A stretch of 64,000 nucleotides of DNA from UBA7396 sp047637875 (GTDB lineage Bacteria > Patescibacteriota > Gracilibacteria > BD1-5 > UBA6164). Location: the NCBI GenBank assembly GCA_047637875.1, contig JBLJBH010000032.1:24425-88424 (forward strand), in the 5' to 3' direction. Position numbers and translations under genes: made by a program. The notes beneath the pieces were generated by a model. It made no database searches, was not told where the DNA came from, and saw nothing but the letters and a program-made list of their open reading frames with translations. Numbering within the stretch: the first letter of the stretch is position 1; each line of letters opens with the position of its first letter. Of the stretch, positions 1-10,572 are shown in pieces.

Positions 1-1
1 A

Positions 2-514
2 ATTGATAATGAATTTTATTATAAAAAATGGAAAGAAAGATGACAAAGAGCAAGAAAAAAATTTTTAAATAATAAGGAATTAACTATAAAACTTATTGAA
101 AATGATATTTTTCAAAAAATTTATCTAGAATCAAAAATCTCACAACCTTTTAAAAAAGCTTTCATAAATTATCATAAATCAATAACAAAAATTGACGAAA
201 AAAATGATGTAAAAAATATGGTTTGTTTTTTGTGAGACAAACCTATTGCTTGACTTTCAGTTATAGATTATAATTGAAATTCATCAGCTCATCTAGTTTC
301 TTTTTTAACTAATTCTTGAAAAAAACTACAAGCATGAACTTGACTTATAGATTTTTGGTTTAAAAATAGTTTACAAAACTGAATAAAATATATAAATTTT
401 GATCACCTAAGAGATAAATATATGTCTTTTAATCAACAATGATATACTGATTTTAAAGAAAATTTTATGGACTACAAAGTAGTTTTTAAAGAATCTTATT
501 TTAAAATATATTAA
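2..514 (+). CDS. acyltransferase-like protein, 3' part
   Basis: This is the C-terminal 170 residues of a protein whose start lies before the window. The frame stays open through TGA codons read as Gly and ends at TAA. The last 100 residues resemble a GNAT/FemAB-type acyltransferase fold: a strand pair around residues 75-95, then a segment reading LVSFLTNSGKKLQAGTGLID followed by GIKYINFD, like the acceptor-binding part of that family. This is a weak fold-level impression, and the substrate is unknown. It converges on the YebC-type gene, and the two share a terminator hairpin. Confidence 0.6.
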
Positions 515-515
515 A

Positions 516-548
516 AAAATCTTTGGAAAAATTTCCAAAGATTTTTTT
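516..548. terminator. bidirectional rho-independent terminator
   Basis: The stem AAATCTTTGGAAA pairs with TTTCCAAAGATTT and is flanked by A and T runs on both sides. It lies between two convergent genes and can serve both. Confidence 0.8.
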
Positions 549-1317
549 AAGTTCTAAAAGTATTTTTTTCTATAAACTCTTCCACTTCTTTTTGAAGTTC
601 TGGGGAAATATTCATATTAACTGAAACTTTTTCTACATCTTCATCTTCGCCAAAAGCTTCAAGCATTTTTGTAAGTTTTAATGCTTTATCAAAATCTTCT
701 ACTTCTACTATATTTGAAGGAATATAGTCTACTCAAGCAAACTCAAAATCAACTCATTTTCAAATAAAAAACTTTTTCACTTCATTGAAATCTTCTAAAG
801 AAGTAATTATTTTAAACATTCCATCTTCTTCAAAAAAATCTTCTGCTTTAGTTTCAAAAACCATTTCTTCAAGAGAGTCTTTAGTATGATTTTCAAGATT
901 TATTGCCAAAAGTCATTTTTTTTCAAAAATAAAACTTACACTTCCTGGTTCTCACATATTTCAACCATATTTTGAAAAAATATGTCTAATATTTGGAGCT
1001 GTTCTATTTTTGTTATCCGTTAAAGTTGTCACGATAATAGCAACTCATCATGGTCAGTATCATTCATAAACTATTGTATCTATTTGACTTCAAGTTTTAT
1101 CTTCTCAAGTTCATTTTTTAATTGCTCTTTCAATATTATCATTTGGGACATTATCCTTTCTTGCTTTTTCTATCGCATCTGCTAGAGAAGGATTTTTATC
1201 TGGATCTCATCATTTACCTGCTGCAATTGCTATAAGTTTAGCATGAATTGTAAAAACTTTTTGCTTAGCTGCATTTGATTGACTTTTTTTAGCTGCTATA
1301 ACTGGCCCTCTTCACAT
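547..1317 (-). CDS. yebC: YebC/PmpR family (TACO1-like) protein
   Basis: The 256-residue product matches the YebC/PmpR/TACO1 family in length and pattern. It opens MGRGPVIAAKKSQSN, then has the basic helical domain with a DPDKNPSLADAIEKARKDNVP stretch and IERAIKKGTGED, followed by the IVYEGYGPGGVAIIV segment typical of the family. Members act as transcriptional regulators or as factors relieving ribosome stalling at proline runs; which role applies here cannot be told. The second codon is TGA, read as Gly, giving the usual MGR start. It is divergent from rplY. Confidence 0.93.
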
Positions 1318-1460
1318 ATTTTGTAATTTTAAAAAATAATAGATGAATTATAAAAAAGTTTAGTTTTTTTTCAAATTTAAATCTAAATTTAGCTTTACAT
1401 AAAGAAAATCAAAGAAAATTAAAAAAAGTTTTGATAATTTTTCTTTTTTGAATAAAATCT

Positions 1461-1481
1461 ACTGGCTTATATTTTGCCAGT
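1461..1481 (+). promoter_or_regulatory. hairpin in the rplY 5' region
   Basis: ACTGGC pairs with GCCAGT across a 9-base A/T loop, about 46 bases before the rplY start. The 210-base divergent interval between yebC and rplY otherwise holds only A/T-rich promoter-like sequence. A role in L25 control is possible but not shown. Confidence 0.35.
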
Positions 1482-1527
1482 GTGGAAAAAATATAATTAT
1501 ATAATATTTTAAATCATTTAAATAGAT

Positions 1528-2148
1528 ATGGAAAAGTTAGTATTAAAAAGCCAAAAAAGAGAAGCTGGAGAATGTGTAAAAACTCTTAGATCTTCAAAAA
1601 ATGTTCCAGCTGTAGTATATGGACACAAACAAGAAGCAATTAGTATAAAAATGGGTAGCTCTGATGTTTTAAGAGCGTTCCGTGTTGCATGAGAAAATCA
1701 TGTTGTTAGTTTAGATGTTGATGGAAAAAAAATGGATGTTTTATTCCATGAAGTTCAAAAAGCACCAGTTAGTGGAGATATAATTCACGTTGATTTTTAT
1801 GCTATTACAAAGGGTGAAAAAGTTCACACTAATATTCCTTTAGTTTTTGTTTGAGTTTCAAAAGCAAAAGCTGAAGAATGAGCAATTATTGAAGAATTAG
1901 TTAAACAAGTTGAAGTAAAATGTTTACCAACTGATTTAGTTGATAATTTTGAAGTAGATTTAGCTAAACTTGAAAAAACTTGAGATAATATAAAAGTTTG
2001 AGATTTAAATATTTCTTCTAAATTTGAAGTTTTATCTTCTTCTGATGAAGTTATTGCAATTGCTGCAAAAGCTAAAGTTGAAAAAATTGAAGATACAGCT
2101 CCTGTTGCTGACTTACCTGCTGATCCTAAAGAAGCAAAATCTGAATAA
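1528..2148 (+). CDS. rplY: 50S ribosomal protein L25 (CTC/TL5 type)
   Basis: The 206-residue protein is the long, two-domain form of L25, which binds 5S rRNA in the large subunit. The N-terminal domain (about 1-95) shows LVLKSQKREAGE, VPAVVYGHKQEAISI and the DVLFHEVQKAPVSGDIIHVD motif. The C-terminal TL5-like beta domain (about 100-190) shows TNIPLVFVG, VEVKCLPTDLVDNFEVD and IKVGDL. It ends in a short acidic tail. Several conserved glycines are TGA. A strong terminator follows. Confidence 0.97.
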
Positions 2149-2156
2149 TTTTAAAA

Positions 2157-2190
2157 AACAATCCAATTTAAATTGGATTGTTCTTTTGTA
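2157..2190 (+). terminator. terminator of rplY
   Basis: CAATCCAATTT pairs perfectly with AAATTGGATTG and is followed by TTCTTTTG. Confidence 0.8.
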
Positions 2191-2194
2191 TAAA

Positions 2195-2226
2195 AAATCT
2201 CTAAAATTAGATTTAGAGATTTTTTA
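2195..2226 (-). terminator. terminator of the lipoprotein gene
   Basis: AATCTCTAAA pairs with TTTAGAGATT, with T/A runs on both flanks, just beyond the stop of the leftward lipoprotein gene. Confidence 0.7.
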
Positions 2227-2781
2227 TTATTTACATTTAAATGTTTTTAAAATTTCTTCATATTTTGAGGTATCTTTTATATCAGTTGATAGAGCAATTG
2301 TAAGTAAATATCATTGTTCTTCTTTATTACATACTTTTCAAACTTGAAGATATTTAAATTTTGGAGTTGTTGTATTATATTTTGCTTCAAAAATATACAA
2401 ATTTGATTTATCTCCATCAGCAAAATCTATATTTTTTGCTTCAAGTTTTAAATATTCTAAATATTCTTTAGTTGATCATACATTATTTAATATAGAAAAA
2501 TCAATTGATGAGATTTTTTTATCTAAATTTTGAGATAAAATAAGTAAATTATTTGAAAATCCATATTTTAATTCCTCAGATGAAACTGCTAATTCTATTT
2601 GAGAAGTTCTTGGATTTGGTAAAATATTTGATTCTTTTGTAATAACATTCCAATTAGATGGAATACTTAAAGAAAAGTTTGTAGAATCATATAAAGTTAA
2701 TCAAGTAACTTTTTGTTCATCAGATGAAGAACAAGAAAACATTATAAAAGTTAATAAACCTATAACTAAAGCTTTTTTCAT
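2227..2781 (-). CDS. small lipoprotein of unknown function
   Basis: The 184-residue protein starts MKKALVIGLLTFIMFSCSSS, a clear lipoprotein signal with the lipidated Cys at residue 17. The mature part has a NFSLSIPSNWNVI strand pair near residue 35, a pattern seen in PsbP-like and other small exported domains, and two later Cys residues (VCNKEE and FKCK) that could form a disulfide. The precise function is unknown. It follows a small membrane protein gene in the same direction with a 17-base gap, so they are probably one unit. Confidence 0.8.
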
Positions 2782-2798
2782 AATAAAAAAATTAAAAA

Positions 2799-3131
2799 TT
2801 ATCTAATATCAAATCAAGAAAATGGTAATAAAAAAATTAAAAATAAAATTCATAAAATAATTATACTTACAATATTTCAAATTTTATTTAATTTAAAATT
2901 ACTCAACAAATAAAAATACCAAAAAATTATTATACTAACTAAAAATGAAACATAAACAAACGGCAAAGTTAATAAAAAAATATTATCGAAAAACTTAGCT
3001 CAAACAAAAAAATAATTCAAAAAAAATATTAAACTTAAATAAATAAAGATATTTCTTGAAGAATTATATCTATATTTCAAGATTTCTTCTTTATTTTCCC
3101 ATGATTTTTTTATATCATTTTTATAATCCAT
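2799..3131 (-). CDS. small membrane protein
   Basis: This 110-residue protein has a charged N-terminal 28 residues (two lysine/glutamate-rich helical turns) followed by three hydrophobic segments at about 30-48, 52-75 and 86-106. I recognise no family. It lies upstream of the lipoprotein gene in a probable two-gene operon, with divergent gatC 62 bases away. Confidence 0.65.
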
Positions 3132-3193
3132 ACTTGATTTTTTAATATTTAATAATATATTAAGCATATATTTAGTTTATAATATAATTAAAA

Positions 3194-3484
3194 ATGAGTA
3201 TAACACAAGAGGAAATTAGAAGAATTTCAAAAAATCTAACAAAACTAGCTCCAAAAAATGAAGAAAAACTATTACATAGTATGAATTCTATTTTAGAATA
3301 TATTGATTTATTAAACGAAATTGACACAACTTGAGTTGAACCAACAATTTCTGTAATATCAAAACAAAAAAATGACTTTAAAAAAGATATAGAGAAAAGA
3401 GAAATAACTCCAAGTCAATTGCTTGCTTGCTCTCCTCAAAGAGTTATAGCTAACCAAATCGCTGTAAGTGATATAATGAAATAA
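3194..3484 (+). CDS. gatC: Asp-tRNA(Asn)/Glu-tRNA(Gln) amidotransferase subunit C
   Basis: The 96-residue protein has the GatC pattern: an N-terminal helix EEIRRISKNLTKLAP, then ILEYIDLLNEIDTTGVEPT, and a C-terminal region ending near a conserved proline. GatC stabilises the GatA-GatB complex that converts misacylated Glu-tRNA(Gln) to Gln-tRNA(Gln). gatA and gatB are not in this window. recF begins 2 bases after its stop, so the two genes are co-transcribed. Confidence 0.92.
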
Positions 3485-3486
3485 AA

Positions 3487-4536
3487 ATGTTAAAAAAAAT
3501 TAAAATAATAAATTTTAGATCCATAGAAAATATGGATTTATATTTTGAAAAAAGTAACAATATTATTTGAAAAAATTGAGCTTGAAAAACAAATATACTT
3601 CAAGCTATTTGTTATTTGTTTTTAAATAATAATTCTAATTTTTCTACTGATGACATATTAAAAATATGACAAGAAAATATTTATATAGAATGAATTTTTA
3701 AAAAAGAAAATTTTGAAAATAAATTAACTTTTTCTTATGATAAAAATTTAGATAAAAAAATAATTACTTTAAATTGAAAAAAAGTAACAAAAAAAGTTTT
3801 GTATGAAAATATTCTGAAAATATCTTATTTTTCCCCTACTGAAATGAATTTATTTTATTTATGACCAAAAAATAGAAGAGATTTTTTAGATAACATTTTA
3901 AAAAATATTTTTATTGATTACGAAAAATTGTTGAAAGATTATGAAAAAGTTGTTAAAAACAGAAATAAAGTATTAAAAAATATATTTGAGGAAAAGTCAA
4001 AAAAAGAGGAAATAATTTTTTGGAACGAAGAATTTATAAAATTGGCAAAAAAGATTTATGGATATAGAATACCTCTAAATAATTTTTTAGAAGAAAATAT
4101 AAAATCAAAAACCAATATTTTTCAAAATAAAGTGAAAAATATTGCTTATAAATACATAACAAAAGTTGATTTAGAAAATATAGAAAATTGTATAAGAGAT
4201 TATTTGGAAAAAAATTTGCAAAGAGATATAATTTTAGCTCGTACTCATATCTGACCTCATATTGATGATTTTGATATAATTGTTGATGAAAGAAATTTAT
4301 TAAATTTTGCATCAAGATGAGAGATAAAAAGTATAATTATATCTTTAAAATTATCTGAAATTAATTATTTAAAAAAAATTACTTGAAAAACTCCTATTTT
4401 ATTAATTGATGATTTAGCTTCAGAACTAGATAAAGAACATTCAAATTTAATATTAAATGAACTTGAGAATTTACAAATAATTTATACATCTATTTTAGCT
4501 TTAGATAAAGAAGAAACAAATAAGATTTTAATTTAA
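3487..4536 (+). CDS. recF: DNA replication and repair protein RecF
   Basis: The 349-residue SMC-like ATPase loads RecA at single-strand gaps. It opens KIKIINFRSIENMDLYF, as RecF does. The Walker A GKNGAGKT lies at residues 28-35, with all three glycines encoded by TGA. The signature-like GPHIDDFDI lies near residue 255, and Walker B PILLIDDLASELD near 301. Length is normal for RecF. The coiled-coil middle is rich in Lys, Asn and Glu. It is read as a short operon with gatC. Confidence 0.93.
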
Positions 4537-4558
4537 AAAATAAAAATCGTTTTTGTAA

Positions 4559-4590
4559 AGTATATTTATGTTGTAAATATACTGTTTTTA
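4559..4590 (+). terminator. terminator after recF
   Basis: The perfect 10-bp stem AGTATATTTA / TAAATATACT has a 5-base loop and is followed by GTTTTTAT. It has little GC, so strength is uncertain. It could also be an operator for the next gene. Confidence 0.5.
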
Positions 4591-4634
4591 TAGTAATATG
4601 TGGATGTATTTTAACTTACTAAAAACAAAAGTTT

Positions 4635-6026
4635 ATGAAAAATTTATTAAAAATATCTGCCTTATTTTTAGGTTTATGATTCTATGGATTATCATTTGCT
4701 GCTATAGATCATTTTGATATACAAGCAACTCCTACTAAAGTAAAAGTTGGTGAATCTGTTGATATTACTCTAAAAGCAATGGACAAAGATGGGAATATTG
4801 TTAAAGATTATATTTGAGAAATATTAATTTTTTCTCAAAGCGATCCAAAAGCAGAATTTCCTTGAGTATTAACTGAAAATACCTATAAATTCAAAACTTG
4901 AGATGCTTGAGTAGTTAAATTTGAAAATGCTGTAAAATTTACAAAAACTTGAACTCAAGATATAAATGTTTATGATATTTCTAATGAAGATATTTTTGGA
5001 TATGTTGAAGTTGAAGTTACAAATGATGCAACACCAACTCAAAGTTGAGATATTTCTATTAAATATCCTGAAAATGGAATTACTCTATGAACTGATAAAT
5101 TAAAAGTAAGTTGAACAACTCTAAAAAATCACAAAATAAAAATATCTTTAAATAATGATAAAGAGTTTGATGCTATAAGTAATTCAGAATGATTATTTGA
5201 GGTAGAACTTACAAGTATTCCTTCTTGAGAAAATACTTTAAAAGCAAAATTATTTGATGCTGATGGAAAAGTTATCTGAGAGTCTAGTGAAGTATTTTTT
5301 AAGATTGAAGCAAACACTCCAAAATTTAAAAGTATAAAATTAGCTCCTGAAGCTTCAGAATATTCTCCTGAATATGTAGTAAATGTTTTAGTTGAAGCTA
5401 CAAACTGATTAACTAGCTTAGATGTAATTATAAATGATGTTGTTTCAAAATTAAAAGAAAGTAAAGCTTGAAGTTATTCTTGAACTATAACAACTCCAAA
5501 AAATCCTTGAGAATATAAAATTGATGTTGTAATGAAAAATGAATTAGGTTTAGAAACTAAAGAATTATGAGTTACAATGTTAAAAGTAAAAGCCTTAGAA
5601 TTAAATGCTGCTTCTACTTGAACAATTGTAGAAGAAACTAAAGTAGAAATAAATTGTGATGACTTTAAAAAAGAATTAGAAATTAAAAATATTCAATCAG
5701 TAAAACTTAAATCAAAATCAATTATATCTTGGGATAAAGTAGATAAAGCTTCAAGTTATAATGTTTATAAGAAAGATAGAAATTGAACTGGAATGACTTT
5801 AATTGAAAATGTGCAAGAAAATAAATATGAAATAGTTATAGAATGAGATGTAGTTGAATTTGATGATTTTGCTGTAAAAGCAGTATTTAAAGATGATGTT
5901 TGTAATATTGAATGAAATGCTTCTGATATGACAAAAGTTCAAACTGGACCAAAAGAAATGTTATTTATGATAATTTTAATATCTCTTACAATTTGAGTAT
6001 TTATATTGAGAAGAAAAAATGCTTAA
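4635..6026 (+). CDS. secreted, membrane-anchored Ig-like surface protein
   Basis: The 463-residue protein has a signal peptide (about 1-22, ending LSFAA) and a C-terminal membrane anchor (LFMIILISLTIGVFILRR, about 442-459) with a short basic tail. Between them are several beta-rich modules of 80-100 residues. The first reads TPTKVKVGESVDITLKAMD, like bacterial Ig-like (Big) domains. Another near residues 355-430 (IISWDKVDKASSYNVYKKD) looks like fibronectin type III. It is probably a cell-surface protein facing outward, and is monocistronic with its own terminator. Confidence 0.75.
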
Positions 6027-6041
6027 TTAAAAATCTATACA

Positions 6042-6078
6042 AAAAAATCCTAAAAACTTTGTTTTTTAGGATTTTTTT
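6042..6078 (+). terminator. rho-independent terminator
   Basis: AAAAAATCCTAAAAA pairs with TTTTTAGGATTTTTT around a short loop and is followed by a T run. Confidence 0.8.
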
Positions 6079-6113
6079 GTATAGTAGAAAAAATTTATTT
6101 TTAATAAAAAATT

Positions 6114-6806
6114 ATGCGACTCGATAAATTTATTTCCAACTTATGATACTGATCAAGAAAACAAGTAAGTGATTATATAAAAAAAGAATATATTGCTGTA
6201 AATGATGAAACTATTTATGAAAAAGATTTTGAAGTAAAGTTTTGAGATATTATTTCTATTTGAGAAGATGATATAGAATATAAAGAATTTGTTTATGTAA
6301 TTTTAAATAAACCAATTTGATATATTTCAAGTAAAAAATCTGAATGATGACACCAAAGTTATTTAGAACTTTTACAGGATTGTCCTTATAGTCAAATAAT
6401 TGATATAGTTTGAAGACTCGATTTTGATACTTCTGGACTTTTACTTTTGACAAATAATTGAGAAATAACTCACAAAATTATCTCACCAAAAAAAGAAATT
6501 TTTAAAAAATATTATGTTGTATGAGAAAAAAATCTCAGTGAAAAAGATATTCAAAAACTGCAAAATTGAGTAAAAATTGATGATACTATTTCAAAACCAG
6601 CAAAAGTTGAAATAATTGATGAAAATAAAATATTTTTATCTATAAGCGAATGAAGATTTCACCAAATCAAAAAAATGTTTGAAGCAGTTTGAAATAAAGT
6701 TATAGAACTCAAAAGAGTAAGTATTGGATGACTGGAACTTTGAGATTTAGAACTTTGAAAATGGAAATACTTAGATGAAGAAGATGTGAAAAAATTGTTT
6801 GAGTAA
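6114..6806 (+). CDS. RsuA/RluB/RluE-type rRNA pseudouridine synthase
   Basis: The 230-residue enzyme isomerises a uridine in rRNA. The S4 RNA-binding domain is at residues 1-60 (MRLDKFISNLGYGSRKQVSD). The catalytic domain follows with the motif I-like LNKPIGYISSK and the family signature GRLDFDTSGLLLLTN near residue 100, whose second Asp is the catalytic residue. The later ISEGRFHQIKKMFEAVG is typical of RsuA-family members. Which uridine is modified (RsuA, RluB, RluE or RluF type) cannot be told from sequence alone. Confidence 0.92.
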
Positions 6807-6815
6807 AATATTTAA

Positions 6816-6924
6816 TTAACCCATCAGCCTTTCAGGCAGCTTCCCTTAAATCTAAGGGAAGCATTTTATATAATCTTATATTTCCCTTCCCTTAAGCTTA
6901 AGGGAAGGGTTAGGGATGGGTTAA
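6816..6924. repeat. composite palindromic repeat element
   Basis: A 109-base element is bounded by the inverted repeat TTAACCCAT / ATGGGTTAA. Inside lie a 20-base hairpin (6841-6860) and a perfect 26-base palindrome (6884-6909) centred on AAGCTT. It is more GC-rich than its surroundings and shares sequence with the piece inside the pilin gene at 17.5 kb. It sits between two converging genes and could also stop transcription. Confidence 0.75.
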
Positions 6925-6927
6925 AAA

Positions 6928-7647
6928 CTATTTATCAATTTCCTCTTTATCATATCAAACTTCAAAATCAATTTTCTCTCAAGTAAATCAGGTATCTTCT
7001 AAATTAAAACTCAAAACTTTTGCTAAAGTTAACGGTAGGATATGCTCTTGCAATAAACAATTTTGTAAAAAATCTTTTTTGTCCCCAGTAAATTCTTTTA
7101 TATAAATTCAAGCTGTTACTCCCCTATTTATTCACTTAAACATAGCTTTAGTAAGTCATGCTTCCCTGATTGGTGGAATAAAAAAAATTTCTTTTCACAT
7201 TCTTTTATAATCACTTCATCTCCACATAAGATTTTCTATATTTACTGAAACTGAAACCAAAACTTGAGAAAAATCAACTTTGAAACAGTTTATATCTTCT
7301 CTTAAAAATCCAAGTTTTTCATAATATTCTTCTAAAATTTTTATTTCATCATCTAAAGTTACTCAAACTATATGAATTTTTTTATTATTTGAAATTGCAT
7401 AATCAAATAAATTTTTAAATATTTCTAACTCATCCTCTTCAGAATAAACATTTGAAAACATTGCATATTTATCTCAAATTTCTCATAATAATTTAGTATT
7501 TTCTTTCTCTTTAAGTAATTCTGACATAAAAAAAACTTCCACATATTTTGAGGAAAAATCAGTATTTAAATATGAAAATAAAAATTTATTATCAAATAAA
7601 TCCGTTCCATCTATATTTAAAATTTTATCTTTGTATATTTTTTTCAT
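6928..7647 (-). CDS. conserved hypothetical cytoplasmic protein
   Basis: The 239-residue protein is soluble, acidic and has no signal or membrane segment. Visible features are a strand-turn stretch KIHIVGVTLDDEIKILEEYY (about 93-112) and FFIPPIREAGLTKAMFKGIN (about 153-172). I recognise no family. It is the last gene of a leftward operon with gaps of 3 to 9 bases or less, after a 50-residue protein. Confidence 0.7.
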
Positions 7648-7650
7648 AAA

Positions 7651-7803
7651 TTAATCTTCTAATAATATTTCTTGAATTTTCAAAATAATATCTTCCTTTG
7701 TATATCAATCTTTTAAACAATTATTTATATCTTCATGTGATAAATATCACATTCTTACTAACTCAGAAATTGTATATTCAGCTGAGTATTTATCTGGTTC
7801 CAT
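7651..7803 (-). CDS. small protein of 50 residues
   Basis: The short protein MEPDKYSAEYTISELVRMGY continues as a predicted pair of amphipathic helices ending KIQEILLED. The ATG and TAA fit tightly between neighbours (6 bases from the upstream stop, 3 bases to the next start), which supports it being translated. The tandem helix pattern looks like a UBA-type or small helical-bundle domain, but this is speculative. Confidence 0.6.
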
Positions 7804-7809
7804 AAAATT

Positions 7810-8688
7810 TTATTTAAAGTAAAATCAAGCAGATATTAATATTAAAACCAAGATTGTCAAAATAATATCTTTTTTTGTAGGTATGTCTCTCAATATAAAA
7901 AAAGCAAAAAACAAAGTGGAGAATATTCCTAAAAATGAAAGTAAAACTGAAATAGAAAGTCATAAATTTGATATCACTACAAGTGATAAAAACCAAGAAA
8001 ACCACGATAAAATTCAGGCAGATGCTCTATAAGTATAAAATCAAAAATCTACATTTTTAAATTCCAAAAACCATTTAAATAATAAAAAAGGAATAAAAAA
8101 TACTAAAGTTCAAATAATTAAATAAGTCGTAATAAAACTATATCAAGAGACTCAAAGTCCTCAAGAAGAAGCCTCAAGTAATATATATCAAGTAATCAAG
8201 TTTCATATAGCAAAAAGTACATGAGAAAAAGAAAAAATTAAGATATTTTTTGAAAATTTGAGGTTTTTAAAATCAATCGTAAATAAAATAATAATTATTA
8301 TTGTAAAAAAAGTTATTAAAAAAGTTATTAATGAAATATCTGAAAAAAGATAAAATGAAAATATTATGGTAAAAATTTTACTTAAATTTTCATATGGTAA
8401 AAGATGAGTAATTTTTTCTACTTTAAAAATTTTTGCATGAAAATATCTTCCAATCGTATAAACAAAAAAAGACAAAAGCACATATGATAATACCTTAAAT
8501 TCGGTATTTATAGAAGTATCAAACTGAAAATCTATATAAAAATAAGCAAAAATAAAAATAAAAAGTGGGAAAATTTGTCACAAAAAATCATTATTCCAAA
8601 GATTTATTTTATATTGCAAGGCTTTCTTGAAAAATATATCAGAAAGTGATGCAAAAATAGTAGATAAAATTGCGGTAAAAAAAGTCAT
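7810..8688 (-). CDS. EamA/DMT-superfamily-like transporter
   Basis: The 292-residue, strongly hydrophobic protein has about ten membrane segments arranged as two halves of five, the layout of EamA/DMT permeases. The second half contains SGGLGVSGYSFITTYLIIGT and RASAGILSWFSWFLSLVVIS, which resemble the repeated EamA pattern. The first 20 residues contain FASLSDIFFKKAL, typical of the first helix. Substrate unknown. The stop of the preceding gene lies 1 base before this ATG, so translation is probably coupled. Confidence 0.72.
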
Positions 8689-8689
8689 G

Positions 8690-9238
8690 TTACAAAGTTT
8701 GAATATTTAAAATATCATTTTTCATATCTATCAAATTTCACTGAATTTTTTGTGCATTTTTTGATAAAATCAAACTATACGATAAAAATGAAAACAATGA
8801 AAAAGTAAGTCATCATCCTCACATATTCCTATAAATATAATCAAGTGAATCATCTATTTTTAAAAGTAATCTCTTTTTGGCTTCAAAGTTATTTACAGCT
8901 TCTAAATATTCTGTTTGAGAAATTTGAAGTTGTTTTGGTATAATTTTCCCTGGTTCATCTAAAGAAGCATTTTCCTCAATTTTCTCCAAAATTTCTTTTA
9001 TTTCTTGTCAGTTTAAAATCTCTCAAGATAAAATATTTTCTACTCTTTCTCTGCTTAAAATACCAGAAGCAATAAAATCTTTTAATTTATCAAGTTCTTC
9101 TTTAGTTTTAATTTTTTCTCTTATCTTTTTTTGAAGTTTTTGAAAATCAATTAAATCTTCTTTTTCTAAAACTTTTTGTTTTAAATCTTCCTTTTTTTTC
9201 TCTTGTTCTAAAGCTTTCCATCACTCAAAAATTGACAT
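8690..9238 (-). CDS. coiled-coil protein with C-terminal membrane segment
   Basis: The 182-residue protein is dominated by a charged coiled coil (about 8-60, KKKEDLKQKVLEKEDLIDF onwards) and further helices to about 140. It then has YRNMGGGGLTFSLFSFLSYS, one probable membrane-associated segment. The four consecutive glycines at about 148-151 are mostly TGA or GGA codons. No family recognised. It lies 9 bases downstream of the RNase HII-QueH fusion and directly upstream of the DMT-type gene. Confidence 0.62.
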
Positions 9239-9247
9239 ATTTTTTTG

Positions 9248-10423
9248 TTATCAACTAAAATTTTCTCAGTCAAAAGTATCAGAATAAATACATCCACAAT
9301 AATTTTGTCTGTATATTTTATGAGTTTTACAATACTCCACACTTCTTAAAAATCAATTATTTTTTCTAAAAGCAATTTTTAAAAATTCTAATTTTTTCTC
9401 TAAACTATATTTATCTCCGATTTCAAACATCTTTTCAATATCTTTATGTGGAGAAGTGAGAAGTGTTGAAGTCCAATATTTTATTCCAAGCTTTTCTGTT
9501 TCTAAAGCACTTCTCTTTAATCTCATATCATAACATTTTTCACATTTTTCTCACTTTTCTGGAGTATGCTCGAGTCACTTTATTTCGTGTAAAAAATTCA
9601 CTACATCATACTCTCACTCAATCCAATCTACTCACTCAATTTCACATACTTTTGCAAATGCTTTAAGTCTTTTATTATATTCTTTTTTCGGTTGAATATT
9701 TGGATCATACCAAAAACAAACAACTTCATAATCTTTTTTTAAATCCATTATAGGAACTGTTGCGTCAGGTCAACAACAAATATGTAAAAGAAGTTTTGGT
9801 TTTTGTTCTAAAACTTTTGCAACTGGTTTATATGAAACTCTATGAATTCCAGTAATTTTTGATTTGTCAGATAAATAATCTATATGTTTTTTTGTTCCGT
9901 ATCATTTATGATTTTCAAGTCCTAAATCTGGATAAATTTTTGCGTAAGTTTCAATAAGTTCATCTCTAAAAACTTTTGCAATTATTGAAGCAGCTCAGAT
10001 TTCTAAAACTTTTGCGTCTCACCCTATAACATAAATTGGTTTTTTTTCAAGTTCATCAAATACATAATTATCATTTCCACCCACAAGAACTCAAGATATT
10101 TTTTTATTATCAATTTTTCTTAAAAGCTCTATTAAACTTCTTCTCATCGCTTCTTTATTGGCTTTTTTGATATTTATTTCATCAATTAAAAAATTATCAA
10201 CAACTCACACTCAAAAAAACACCTGAGGTTTTTCTCAAGTTGAAAGTGAAATAAGTTCATCAAATATTTCTCTTCTTTTTTTGTCAGTAAGTTTTTTTGA
10301 ATCAGTAATTTTTTCCAGTAATTTTTTATCTGGTAAATTAGCACCATCAAAAGTTAAACTACAAGCTACGACTGGTCAAAGCCAAGGTCACCTTCCAGCT
10401 TCGTCTATTCAGATTTTGAACAT
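9248..10423 (-). CDS. fusion of ribonuclease HII and epoxyqueuosine reductase QueH
   Basis: One 391-residue frame joins two complete enzymes. Residues 1 to about 207 are RNase HII: GIDEAGRGPWLGPVVA carries the catalytic Asp and Glu, followed by DSKKLTDKKR and the closing GYGTKKHIDYL and GIHRVSYKPV. Directly after, LLLHICCGPDATVPI starts a QueH/DUF208 domain with its Cys-Cys pair, the WYDPNIQPKKEYNKRLKA motif, CEKCYDMRL and a late YCGC. RNase HII cleaves RNA in DNA hybrids; QueH reduces epoxyqueuosine in tRNA wobble modification. No Met lies at the junction, so a separate QueH start is unlikely. It leads a five-gene operon. The end is AGT TGA TAA, a Gly before the stop. Confidence 0.92.
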
Positions 10424-10572
10424 TTTTCTTATGATAAAATTAACAATAATTAATATATTTTAATTGTAAGTTTTTGCAAATAAAAACTTTTTAACATTAT
10501 TTGAAAATTTATATTGATTTTTGAAAGTTTTTCTTTATGATTAAACAAAATTTTATAAATTAGAGAAAAAAT

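Noticed and set aside
7814..8005. A separate small protein at the end of the DMT-type gene
   Set aside because: It is in another frame; the DMT frame continues through TGA codons to TAA with normal membrane segments.
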